Assembly: GCA_029987235.1 (NCBI GenBank)
Contig: DALTWF010000032.1
Coordinates: 1-15,654, forward strand
Source: Methanocorpusculum sp.
GTDB lineage: Archaea; Halobacteriota; Methanomicrobia; Methanomicrobiales; Methanocorpusculaceae
Direction: 5' to 3'
Length of the DNA stretch: 15,654 bases
The notes under the pieces were generated by a model. That model was not told the DNA's origin, did not search any database, and saw only the letters and a list, made by a program, of their open reading frames with translations. Position 1 is the stretch's first letter. Every line of letters starts with the position of its first letter. The position numbers were made by a program, and so were the translations under genes. Of the stretch, positions 1 to 6,445 are shown piece after piece.

Positions 1-5
1 CCGTA

Positions 6-89
6 CGCCGAGGAAGTGATTTGAACACTTGAGGTCTTGCGACCAGAGGCTTTCAAGGCCACCGCCTTTCCGGACTAGACTACCTCGGC
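6..89 (-). tRNA. tRNA-Ser (anticodon UGA)
   Basis: Read on the minus strand this folds as a class II tRNA. The acceptor stem is GCCGAGG with CCTCGGC, the discriminator base is G, and there is a 3-bp D stem. The anticodon loop is CTTGAAA (anticodon TGA, decoding UCA and related serine codons). The long variable arm is GGTC-GCAA-GACC, and the T arm is AAGTG-TTCAAAT-CACTT. The long variable arm plus the UGA anticodon identify serine. No CCA is encoded after the discriminator, as is common in archaea, and no intron is seen. One oddity is that the anticodon stem (GTGGC with GCCTC) has a T-T mismatch at its second pair. A TTATTA stretch about 30 bases before the mature 5' end could be its box A, but this is weak. 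Confidence 0.95.
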
Positions 90-143
90 AAATATCCATA
101 CCTTATATGACCTCCAAGGTAATAAGACTGCTGGATACACACC

Positions 144-152
144 AATAAATAT
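144..152 (+). promoter_or_regulatory. TATA-like box for the DMT transporter gene
   Basis: AATAAATAT is centred about 30 bases before the ATG at 178. There is no Shine-Dalgarno sequence between them. This is the spacing expected if transcription starts at or just before the start codon, giving a leaderless mRNA. It is inferred from sequence and spacing only. Confidence 0.4.
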
Positions 153-177
153 CATCCAAACCAACAAACTACCTCAA

Positions 178-1086
178 ATGAACAAAGCCGCACTGCTCCT
201 CACCATATCTGTTCTTATCACTGGAGCAAACGGCATTATCGCAAGCAATACATCGGAAACATCCTCGCATATCGTATTTCTCAGAACCCTGATAGCAAGC
301 ATTTTCATGCTCGCACTTTTCCTTCTCACCCGTCATAAATTCACCTTTTACAAAAGTCCGCGCGACTTCATCTTTATTGCCGCATCAGGACTATCTATGG
401 GCGTATCCTGGCTGTTCTTATATGAAGCCTACCTTGAAATAGGCGTCAGTCTTGCAACCCTCCTGTTCTACATAGGGCCGATTATAATTATGGTTCTTTC
501 GCCTTTCCTTTTCAAGGAAAAACATACCGTGCAAAAACTTATCGGATTTTCTATGGTGCTGATCGGAGTACTTCTCGTAAACGGTATTGCAGTTTCTAAC
601 GGAGCAGTACCGTACGGCATTTTCTGCGGAGCGATGTCAGCAGTCTTTTATTCCTGCCTCATGATTTTTTCCAAAAAAGTCACCGTCATGAAAGGCATTG
701 AAAACCCTCTGTTTCAGTTTATCTTCAGTTTTATTGCAGTAGCGATATATGTCGGCTTAAGCGGAGGATACGGATTTGTTCTCAATGTATCCGCCCATGA
801 CTGGATGCTCCTTGCAATTCTCGGCATAGTAAACACCGGATTTGCAAGCACGCTTTATTTCACCTCTGTTCCTCATGTAAAAGCCCAGACACTGGCAGTA
901 ATCAGTTATCTTGAACTCCTCTCTGCTGTAATCTACTCTGCAATATTCCTTAATGAAAACCTTGCCCCTCTTCAGATACTCGGTGCAGCCCTTATTATCT
1001 GCGGGGCACTTATAGCAGAACTTTGGCACGCAAAGAAAACCGGTGCAGGAACAGAAACCGGAACCGAATCAAAACCTCCCGCATAG
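178..1086 (+). CDS. DMT-superfamily transporter, EamA type
   Basis: This 302-residue, very hydrophobic protein has about ten predicted membrane segments (roughly residues 5-22, 33-51, 64-84, 91-112, 120-138, 147-165, 179-198, 209-226, 236-258 and 265-283). They fall into two homologous EamA halves, about 1-137 and 148-284. The end of the second half (FLNENLAPLQILGAALIICG, residues 257-276) matches the usual EamA signature of a Leu-Asn/Gly-Glu turn followed by a Gly/Ala-rich last helix. Members export or import small metabolites such as amino acids or nucleotide derivatives across the cytoplasmic membrane; the substrate cannot be read from the sequence. The hydrophilic C-terminal tail (286-302) is Thr/Glu/Gly rich. 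The gene diverges from the tRNA-Ser. The TPR gene follows after 39 bases with its own TATA-like box, so co-transcription is possible but not required. Confidence 0.9.
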   Translation: MNKAALLLTISVLITGANGIIASNTSETSSHIVFLRTLIASIFMLALFLLTRHKFTFYKSPRDFIFIAASGLSMGVSWLFLYEAYLEIGVSLATLLFYIGPIIIMVLSPFLFKEKHTVQKLIGFSMVLIGVLLVNGIAVSNGAVPYGIFCGAMSAVFYSCLMIFSKKVTVMKGIENPLFQFIFSFIAVAIYVGLSGGYGFVLNVSAHDWMLLAILGIVNTGFASTLYFTSVPHVKAQTLAVISYLELLSAVIYSAIFLNENLAPLQILGAALIICGALIAELWHAKKTGAGTETGTESKPPA

Positions 1087-1095
1087 AAAAGCATA

Positions 1096-1105
1096 CATTT
1101 ATAGA
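1096..1105 (+). promoter_or_regulatory. TATA-like box for the TPR gene
   Basis: CATTTATAGA is centred about 25 bases before the ATG at 1126, with no Shine-Dalgarno sequence. It suggests a leaderless transcript. Because this promoter lies directly after the transporter stop codon, the TPR gene can be expressed independently. Confidence 0.45.
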
Positions 1106-1125
1106 AAACAATAAAATAACTATCT

Positions 1126-3216
1126 ATGCACGTCAGCGAGGGACACTTAACTCAGCAATATCTCTGTGACTTCCTCACAGAACCCGGAATTACCCACGAA
1201 GAAACAGCCCTGCACAACCTATTTATACACAGAATGAGCGTAGACGGCGGATTTCACGCACGGACCGTAAACGCAATGCTTTCACACCCGCAGGACAAAA
1301 GTCTCCTGCTTGAACTCCTTGCCGAATATGCAGATGTGCGCATGGAAAATCCTCCGGAAATTCTTCAGTGGCTCAAATTCGAATATGCAGAAGCCGTTAA
1401 AAATGCCGATGAAAAGAGAAAATCAGCCGCATCCGCTCTCCTCCGTTCCTATATCTCAGGCATCAATATCACTGCGGAATCCCGCGCCGCAGACGGATCA
1501 GACCGGCCCGAAACATACTGGCAGCTCAAAACGCGCGAACTCACCGTAAACGAAATAATCAACCCCAATCTCTATTTATCTCCGGGAAACCGCCCGGACT
1601 GGACCGCCCTTCCCCTTGATGAATATGTGTCCTATCTCGCAGGAGCGGAAAAACTCACCCAGAAAGAAACATTTGACGCGGTATTATGTGTTTCCGGCGC
1701 ATGGTTTTCTCTTCTTTCCCGCGAGGAAAAAATTGCATGGCTTAACCTCCCCCGCGCAGAAGCAAATGAATGGAGCATCTGGACAAAGCCTCTGCTTGAA
1801 ATCGATTCCCCGGCGCCTGCTCTTTCGACTGCCGGATGGCTTTATATCTCCGGAAACTTTGATGCAGCACTTGATTTGTACGCAAATATCACTCTTGCCT
1901 ATCCGGAAACCGAAGCTGCATGCTTTGCCTTTCAGATAATGGGCGAAATTCTTACAGAATTCAATGACCTTGACAATGCATTTGAAGCGTACAAGCAGGC
2001 ATTTCTCCTGAACAAAAACGCAGGCAAATACGAAACCGCACTCGGACTTATGCGCCTGTGTGAAACCGGCGAAAAACTCGGGGAACATATGGAGAGTTAT
2101 TATTACCGTATTTCCCGGATTGCCGAAGAACTTGAACCGGCTGAAAAATTCCGGCTTTATCATGACCTTGCCTCTTCATACCGGAAAAAGCAGGATTACA
2201 AAAACGAATACGAGTATCTGGAAAAACTTATTTCCGGTGAAAACACCCCGGAAGAACTATTCAATGCAGCAACTTCCCGCATGACGCGCATGAATTCATG
2301 TCTTGATGAAAACGGAGCGCCGGATGCGGACAAACTTGCCGGAGAAGAAAGAGAAGAGCGTGCCTTTTTCTATATTGCCCGCGGAGATGCTGCCTATTTC
2401 GGATTTGATTCTGTATGCGCCCTGTACTGGTACAATAAAGCAGGCGAATATCCGGTAACAAGAGCACGCAAATTCCGCGCCGCAGTTGCCGCCGGACTGT
2501 ACAAAGAAGCAGAAAAATATGCATACAATGCTGAAATGACTGCGATGCTTCCTGCAATGGCAGGAAAATCAGCAGAGGAGACCGCAAATGCCATAAAAAC
2601 TGCAATCACCGAAGGACACAATCCGTCTGCACTCATCGAAAACGCGTACATTCTGCTCTATCCTGAAGAACGCCGCGCCGTTTCGGATATTTTATGCAGC
2701 TGTTCAACCCGGGACGATGAAAAAGCAGGCATGTGTTTTGCAATCGGCCGCTCTTATGTGACATTCGGCATGGCGGATGATGCAAAATCCATATTCCGCC
2801 TTGCACTGCGTTCCAATCCGTCCCGCGGTCTTCGTGAAAAGATATTTTCCGAACTTGCCTGGCTTGATTATCAGACCGGCGACTACAGAATTGCAGTTGA
2901 TGAATATGAGTCTGCATTAAAAATCAATGAGCGTTTCCCTGCAGCATGGGAAGGACTTGCAAAATCCCGTATATGTCTTGGTGAGTATGAAAAAGCGCAG
3001 GAGGCCGCAGAAAAAGCGTATTACTACAATCCGCAGTCTGCATTTGCACAGAACGCCTGTGCCGCGCTGAAAATCATTACTGCAGACAGAAAAGAAGCCG
3101 CAGCCGATAAATACTTCGCATTAGGCGAATTCGGTTATGCCGCGGCATTGTATTCCGGTGCGGAAAGCGCGTGGGATGCGGCCGATATTTCCGGTGTTGT
3201 AAAATACCGGTCCTGA
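1126..3216 (+). CDS. Large TPR-repeat protein of unknown function
   Basis: This is a 696-residue soluble, helical protein with no signal peptide or membrane segment. Two regions look like tetratricopeptide repeats. One is at about 235-385, for example GWLYISGNFDAALDLY and LTEFNDLDNAFEAYKQAFLL. A clearer one is at about 540-645, with LAWLDYQTGDYRIAVDEYES followed by a repeat of the form LGEYEKAQEAAEKAYYYNP. These carry the usual small-residue, Tyr and Ala-Pro spacing of 34-residue helix pairs. TPR domains act as protein-protein scaffolds. The N-terminal 230 residues, rich in Trp, Glu and Leu, show no domain I recognise. The ATG at 1126 is supported by the TATA-like box at the right distance. 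The stop codon lies only four bases from the stop of the convergent FmdE-domain gene. No partner is evident from context, so no specific role is proposed. Confidence 0.88.
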   Translation: MHVSEGHLTQQYLCDFLTEPGITHEETALHNLFIHRMSVDGGFHARTVNAMLSHPQDKSLLLELLAEYADVRMENPPEILQWLKFEYAEAVKNADEKRKSAASALLRSYISGINITAESRAADGSDRPETYWQLKTRELTVNEIINPNLYLSPGNRPDWTALPLDEYVSYLAGAEKLTQKETFDAVLCVSGAWFSLLSREEKIAWLNLPRAEANEWSIWTKPLLEIDSPAPALSTAGWLYISGNFDAALDLYANITLAYPETEAACFAFQIMGEILTEFNDLDNAFEAYKQAFLLNKNAGKYETALGLMRLCETGEKLGEHMESYYYRISRIAEELEPAEKFRLYHDLASSYRKKQDYKNEYEYLEKLISGENTPEELFNAATSRMTRMNSCLDENGAPDADKLAGEEREERAFFYIARGDAAYFGFDSVCALYWYNKAGEYPVTRARKFRAAVAAGLYKEAEKYAYNAEMTAMLPAMAGKSAEETANAIKTAITEGHNPSALIENAYILLYPEERRAVSDILCSCSTRDDEKAGMCFAIGRSYVTFGMADDAKSIFRLALRSNPSRGLREKIFSELAWLDYQTGDYRIAVDEYESALKINERFPAAWEGLAKSRICLGEYEKAQEAAEKAYYYNPQSAFAQNACAALKIITADRKEAAADKYFALGEFGYAAALYSGAESAWDAADISGVVKYRS

Positions 3217-3222
3217 TTTTTT
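3217..3222 (+). terminator. T-tract terminator after the TPR gene
   Basis: A run of six T directly follows the TGA stop and overlaps the stop codon of the convergent gene. Oligo-T tracts without a stem suffice for intrinsic termination in archaea. The convergent ends are so close that read-through would give antisense RNA. Confidence 0.35.
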
Positions 3223-3664
3223 ATTCGTACCGGCAGACGAATAACTTTTCATCCGGCGTGGAAAGCGTAAGTGCAAGCAGTTCTGCGCGGATTTCGTCAT
3301 AGCGTTTTATTTCAGCAGCCGAAGCCGTACCTGCCCGCACCTTTATTCCAAGTGCGTCTCCTTCTTCGGTGTGGATTTTACTGCCCGGAACTTCATCAAC
3401 ATACATTTTTGAGCCGTCCGGTTTGGATAAGATAAAATGCAGTTCACCCCTGTCTTCGACAGTTAACCGCTCAGGGTGTTCTTTCAGATGAAATGTTGTG
3501 CGCAGAGCATCTAAAGGACAGCGTGTCATAGTTGAATAGACACTGATAGTTTCCTCATCGCCTGCCCATTTTGCCGCCTGAACTGCAATTTTATAGCCGA
3601 TTGCAATTCCCGGACAGGAATGACCGTGAGCCTGCACAATTTTGTCAAAAGTAGGTATATTCAT
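3221..3664 (-). CDS. Stand-alone FmdE-domain protein, divergent
   Basis: This 147-residue cytoplasmic protein opens with the hallmark of the formylmethanofuran dehydrogenase subunit E (FmdE) domain: His13-Gly-His15-Ser-Cys17-Pro-Gly followed by an Ala/Gly helix. A second conserved site, Cys49 with Asp52 (TRCPLDAL), follows. In the family these His, Cys and Asp residues are thought to bind a metal. The protein is short. It lacks the C-terminal zinc ribbon of longer members, and the usual Gly-x-Thr-x-Gly-Lys stretch after the Cys-Asp site is replaced by a charged segment (about 55-72). It is therefore probably not a true subunit of the formylmethanofuran dehydrogenase complex, and no other fwd/fmd genes are nearby. 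Its neighbours give no functional clue. The ATG at 3664 is supported by a TATA-like box upstream; there is no Shine-Dalgarno sequence. Confidence 0.85.
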   Translation of the reverse strand: MNIPTFDKIVQAHGHSCPGIAIGYKIAVQAAKWAGDEETISVYSTMTRCPLDALRTTFHLKEHPERLTVEDRGELHFILSKPDGSKMYVDEVPGSKIHTEEGDALGIKVRAGTASAAEIKRYDEIRAELLALTLSTPDEKLFVCRYE

Positions 3665-3686
3665 AAAGGAAAGTAGGCGTTTAATA

Positions 3687-3697
3687 CGTAAATATCT
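3687..3697 (-). promoter_or_regulatory. TATA-like box for the FmdE-domain gene
   Basis: On the minus strand AGATATTTACG is centred about 28 bases before the ATG at 3664, which fits a leaderless transcript. It lies inside the 43-base gap after the lipoprotein gene, so this gene probably has its own promoter. Confidence 0.4.
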
Positions 3698-3701
3698 GTC
3701 T

Positions 3702-3707
3702 AAAAAA
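3702..3707 (-). terminator. T-tract terminator after the lipoprotein gene
   Basis: On the minus strand six T follow the TAA stop immediately, and the next gene's TATA-like box begins a few bases later. This is a plausible archaeal oligo-T terminator; no stem is seen. Confidence 0.35.
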
Positions 3708-4559
3708 TTATTTGGAATTTTTCAGATAAATTACACCGTTTTCATCAATCAGTTCAGTGAAATCGGGTTTAATGAAGGAGAACTGGTGCACTTCGGTTAC
3801 TTTTTCTCCCGCTTTTGTTTTTACCACAGTTACAATGTATGAACCTTTCATTGAACCGGAGGTTGACTGCGACCAGGTAAAAGGTGTGGTAAGCATAGGT
3901 CCGGGCTCCTGATTGCCGAATCTTTCCGTGCATATCCATATTTCAACACCGGAACCGTCACGATTGAAGTCATATTCCAGTCTGCAGGGTTTATCTGACG
4001 GCCCTTCAATAATAGTGGTTGATTTCCAGTCGCCCCGTATTTTTTCAATATCCTCGGTGTAATATCTCGGAACCGCAGTCGGGATTTCAGTCGGTCCCGG
4101 GGTGTGGTGAACAACGGTTCTTACATACAGATGTGCGTCCTCGTCCATCAGAGAATTTCCGTCATAGGAAAGAGTTACAACCTTTGAGGGGTACACCTGA
4201 TTTGAAAGAGGATATCCGTTTGTATAAAATATGGTATAAGAGCCGTCCTCGTTTTTCATCCAGGAAAAGTCGAACGGGGTTTTCTCAGCACCGTTCACCG
4301 AGGTCCATTTTTCACTGCCGGTATTGTCTTTGTTGAATGTGAGCGCAACATCATACGCATCTTTCTTTTCATATGTCGGGTCAGTATATTCAACGGTCTC
4401 CTCAGCATACCAGGTTCCTTCAATAGTTGGAACCGCAGCAGGCGGAGCCACGGTTGGGACCGTGGTTGGGGTTACCGTTTTTCCCCCGTCATCGGTACAG
4501 CCCGCAGAAAATATAACCGCGGCAAGCACCAGCAGAATGCACAAAACTACTTTTTTCAT
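3708..4559 (-). CDS. Secreted lipoprotein with two tandem beta-rich domains
   Basis: From the ATG at 4559 this is a 283-residue protein. It has a short basic start (MKK), a hydrophobic segment (about 4-17) and a lipobox FSAGC with Cys21, so it is probably exported and lipid-anchored outside the cytoplasmic membrane. A Thr/Pro-rich linker (about 27-45) is typical of archaeal surface proteins. Two similar domains follow, about 46-147 and 171-281, separated by another Pro/Thr linker. Both share Gly-x-Trp at the start, then Phe-Asn-x-Asp-x-(Thr/Ser)-Gly, a Trp, Thr-Pro-Phe with a Ser/Thr-Trp or Trp-Ser pair, a Tyr-rich strand, and a final Leu-Tyr-(Val/Leu)-(Arg/Lys). This resembles lipocalin-like or other beta-sandwich ligand-binding modules, but I cannot name the family. 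A longer reading from a TTG at 4589 would put ten residues before the signal sequence and is less likely. Confidence 0.85.
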   Translation of the reverse strand: MKKVVLCILLVLAAVIFSAGCTDDGGKTVTPTTVPTVAPPAAVPTIEGTWYAEETVEYTDPTYEKKDAYDVALTFNKDNTGSEKWTSVNGAEKTPFDFSWMKNEDGSYTIFYTNGYPLSNQVYPSKVVTLSYDGNSLMDEDAHLYVRTVVHHTPGPTEIPTAVPRYYTEDIEKIRGDWKSTTIIEGPSDKPCRLEYDFNRDGSGVEIWICTERFGNQEPGPMLTTPFTWSQSTSGSMKGSYIVTVVKTKAGEKVTEVHQFSFIKPDFTELIDENGVIYLKNSK

Positions 4560-4608
4560 GGAAATTAATGGGTTGTATAAGTATTTCAAGTTTCTTTACA
4601 TCAGACCG

Positions 4609-4614
4609 AAAAAA
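4609..4614 (-). terminator. T-tract terminator after the zinc-finger protein gene
   Basis: On the minus strand a run of six T lies nine bases after the TAA stop of the gene ending at 4623, in the 63-base gap before the lipoprotein gene. It is a plausible oligo-T terminator. Confidence 0.3.
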
Positions 4615-4622
4615 GATAGATA

Positions 4623-5483
4623 TTACCGGTGGAGATTCCGGCCTTTTGCAACCAGTTCTTTTGCCCGCTTCTCGTTAAGCCCCGGACAAATCTGACCCCA
4701 TTCGGAAATAATTTCCGCTTCATCCGACGGGTCGGTGTGTTTCAGTAAAGTTGCAACCGCTCTGGTACAGGTCTTGCACAGCGGCACGAATTCCTCTTCG
4801 GAAAATCCGAATTCCGGCCATTCCTCAGCCGATGTGCGGCCGCAAAGGTGGCAAACGTGCGGATTTAAGGTAACCGGGGCTGCAGGTTTTGCCTCCGGTT
4901 CCGGCTCGTCTGCAAATAAATCCTCCTGCGGCTCAACTGCGGGATTTTCTGCAGGTTTGGTTTCCGGCTCGGAAAACAGGTCGGCTTCATTTTCAGGAAC
5001 GTCTTCAAAGAGCGGAGCATTGTCAGGGACAACTTCCTCCTTCTGCGGCGCTTTTACAGGTTCATCATCAAAGAGCGGGGCTTCATCTTCAGGTTCCTGA
5101 TAGCGTTTGATGATTCCTGTTTCCATTACTCCGTCCTTGATTTCAATGCCGTATCTGCTCGAATCAAATCCGGGGTCCTGCACAGGTTCCTCTGCCGGTG
5201 CGGCGGGCTGTACCGGTTTCTTATCCTTCTTTTTGAACAGACCGCTGAAAAGACCGTGTTTCTGCGGTTTTCTCTCATCTTCGCTTCCGCCGGTTGCAAG
5301 AAGCGCATCAGAGTATCCGGTAACCTCTTCCGGTTCGTAATTTCCTTCATCAAATATTGCGCCTGAATCGCCGTATTTTCCGGAGCCTAAAACATCATAG
5401 GATTTCTTATCTTTGCGACCTTTCCTTGCAGAACCTCCTCCTACAAATCCGCCAAGCGGGTCAAATTCCTGTTTGCGTGCCAT
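4623..5483 (-). CDS. Acidic disordered protein with C-terminal four-cysteine zinc-finger-like domain
   Basis: I do not recognise this 286-residue cytoplasmic protein as a named family. Residues 1-90 are Gly/Lys rich with a basic patch (GLFSGLFKKKDKK, 77-89). Residues 91-205 are strongly acidic and Pro-rich, very likely disordered. They contain four similar short motifs: APLFDDEP (135-142), APLFEDVP (156-163), ADLFSEPE (167-174) and EDLFADEP (187-194). Residues 206-286 form a compact domain with Cys211-x-x-Cys214 and Cys236-x-x-Cys239, a likely zinc site. A helical tail follows with ICPGLNEKRAKELVAKG. The long tail and repeated Leu-Phe motifs suggest an adaptor or recruiting protein, but that is inference. 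The ATG at 5483 is supported by a TATA-like box. The gene diverges from the malate dehydrogenase-polymerase operon across 110 bases. Confidence 0.85.
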   Translation of the reverse strand: MARKQEFDPLGGFVGGGSARKGRKDKKSYDVLGSGKYGDSGAIFDEGNYEPEEVTGYSDALLATGGSEDERKPQKHGLFSGLFKKKDKKPVQPAAPAEEPVQDPGFDSSRYGIEIKDGVMETGIIKRYQEPEDEAPLFDDEPVKAPQKEEVVPDNAPLFEDVPENEADLFSEPETKPAENPAVEPQEDLFADEPEPEAKPAAPVTLNPHVCHLCGRTSAEEWPEFGFSEEEFVPLCKTCTRAVATLLKHTDPSDEAEIISEWGQICPGLNEKRAKELVAKGRNLHR

Positions 5484-5500
5484 GACTCTTTTTCCTGTAT

Positions 5501-5510
5501 GAGTATATTT
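5501..5510 (-). promoter_or_regulatory. TATA-like box for the zinc-finger protein gene
   Basis: On the minus strand AAATATACTC is centred about 23 bases before the ATG at 5483, with no Shine-Dalgarno sequence. The spacing fits a leaderless transcript. Confidence 0.42.
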
Positions 5511-5520
5511 GTTTTCAAAG

Positions 5521-5536
5521 AATAAATCTCTTTATT
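5521..5536. repeat. 16-base inverted repeat between divergent genes
   Basis: AATAAATCTCTTTATT is a perfect inverted repeat of 6 bp around a 4-base spacer. It lies between the TATA-like box of the minus-strand gene and the start of malate dehydrogenase. It could be an operator for a dimeric regulator acting on either gene. It is AT-rich, so chance occurrence is possible. Confidence 0.35.
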
Positions 5537-5558
5537 GATTGCTGCACAGCAAGACAGA

Positions 5559-5569
5559 AAAGATAAACC
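5559..5569 (+). promoter_or_regulatory. Weak TATA-like box for mdh-polB
   Basis: AAAAGATAAAC is centred about 30 bases before the ATG at 5594. It is a poorer match than the other boxes in the window, and no Shine-Dalgarno sequence precedes the start. It is proposed by position and by analogy with the neighbouring genes. Confidence 0.28.
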
Positions 5570-5593
5570 GGTAGGCGACCAATAGATTACACA

Positions 5594-6445
5594 ATGACAA
5601 AAGTTGCCTTTCTCGGAGTCGGCAGAATCGGCGGTGAGGCAGCATATTTATCTGCTGCCCGCGGATTTGCCGATGAACTGGTATTATACGATATAAATAA
5701 GGAACTGGTGAATGCGCAGAAACTCGATATCATTCACGGCATTGACGTGCCGGTTTCAGTAAGACCGGAGGATATGAAAACCGCAGACTACTGTCTGGTT
5801 TCTGCCGGATTTTCCCGTTCTCCGAATGTAAAGACCCGCGCCGACCTCTTTGACAAGAATCTGCCCATCGCACGCGAGGCTGCAGAGCTTCTGAAAGGTT
5901 TTGAAGGAAAACTGATTGTTGCAACCAATCCGATGGATGTTTTTGCCTGGTACTTTGCGAAAAAAGCAGGATTTGATGAAGACCAGGTTGTCGGATTCGG
6001 CGGGCTTCTTGATTCACAGCGCTATACTATTGCCCTTCGCTCCATGGGGATTTGCGAGAAAGGTATCGTCTTAGGCGAACACGGCGAAAACCAGGTGCCG
6101 CTTTTCTCCGGACTTTCTGTAGATGTGCCGCGCTCTGTGCGCGAGGAAATACTGCTTGGTCTGCGCGGCTCATCAATGCCCGTCATCAAAGGAAAAGGCG
6201 GCACCGTATTCGGACCGGCTTCGCACATAGTTTCCATGATGGAGGCAATCGAACGCGGTTCGGAAATAATCTGCTCTCTTCCGGCAAACGGCGCATACGG
6301 TATCGAGGGCTGCTCGCTTGGACTTCCTGCAAAAGTCACGAAATCCGGTTCCAGGATTAACGACAGTCTCAAACTTGATTCCTGGGAACAGGAAAAACTC
6401 AACGCCGCAGCAGAATTCTTAACAGGGCTTTGCCGGAGAGTGTAA
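5594..6445 (+). CDS. mdh: Malate dehydrogenase (LDH/MDH superfamily)
   Basis: This enzyme interconverts malate and oxaloacetate with a nicotinamide cofactor in the cytoplasm. In methanogens this serves the partial TCA pathway that makes biosynthetic precursors. The 283 residues show the whole LDH/MDH motif set. The Rossmann loop is Gly8-x-Gly10-x-x-Gly13, and the acidic residue Asp33 ends the second strand, which usually favours NAD. The substrate-specificity position is Arg75 (GFSRSP), where lactate dehydrogenases have Gln, followed by Arg82. Asn112 lies in NPMDV. Asp140 and Arg143 lie in LLDSQR, and the catalytic His163 in GEHGEN. Arg75 argues for malate rather than lactate. The protein is slightly shorter than typical (about 300-330), mostly by loop trimming. 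Its stop codon overlaps the start of polB by one base, so the two are almost certainly one transcription unit. Confidence 0.93.
   Translation: MTKVAFLGVGRIGGEAAYLSAARGFADELVLYDINKELVNAQKLDIIHGIDVPVSVRPEDMKTADYCLVSAGFSRSPNVKTRADLFDKNLPIAREAAELLKGFEGKLIVATNPMDVFAWYFAKKAGFDEDQVVGFGGLLDSQRYTIALRSMGICEKGIVLGEHGENQVPLFSGLSVDVPRSVREEILLGLRGSSMPVIKGKGGTVFGPASHIVSMMEAIERGSEIICSLPANGAYGIEGCSLGLPAKVTKSGSRINDSLKLDSWEQEKLNAAAEFLTGLCRRV
6435..6438 (+). promoter_or_regulatory. Ribosome binding site deciding the polB start
   Basis: GGAG lies six bases before the ATG at 6445, inside the end of mdh. It supports 6445 rather than the upstream in-frame TTG at 6430 as the polymerase start, and coupled translation with mdh. 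Confidence 0.55.

Noticed and set aside
1684..2163. Minus-strand frame of 159 codons inside the TPR gene
   Set aside because: Its Cys/Phe-rich composition is the usual mirror of a Glu/Lys/Ala-rich gene; no domain is seen.
4560..4589. TTG start at 4589 for the lipoprotein
   Set aside because: It would place ten uncharged residues before a normal Met-Lys-Lys signal peptide; the ATG at 4559 gives a standard lipoprotein start.
6430..6444. TTG start at 6430 for polB
   Set aside because: The ATG at 6445 has GGAG at proper distance and the typical TAATG overlap with mdh.
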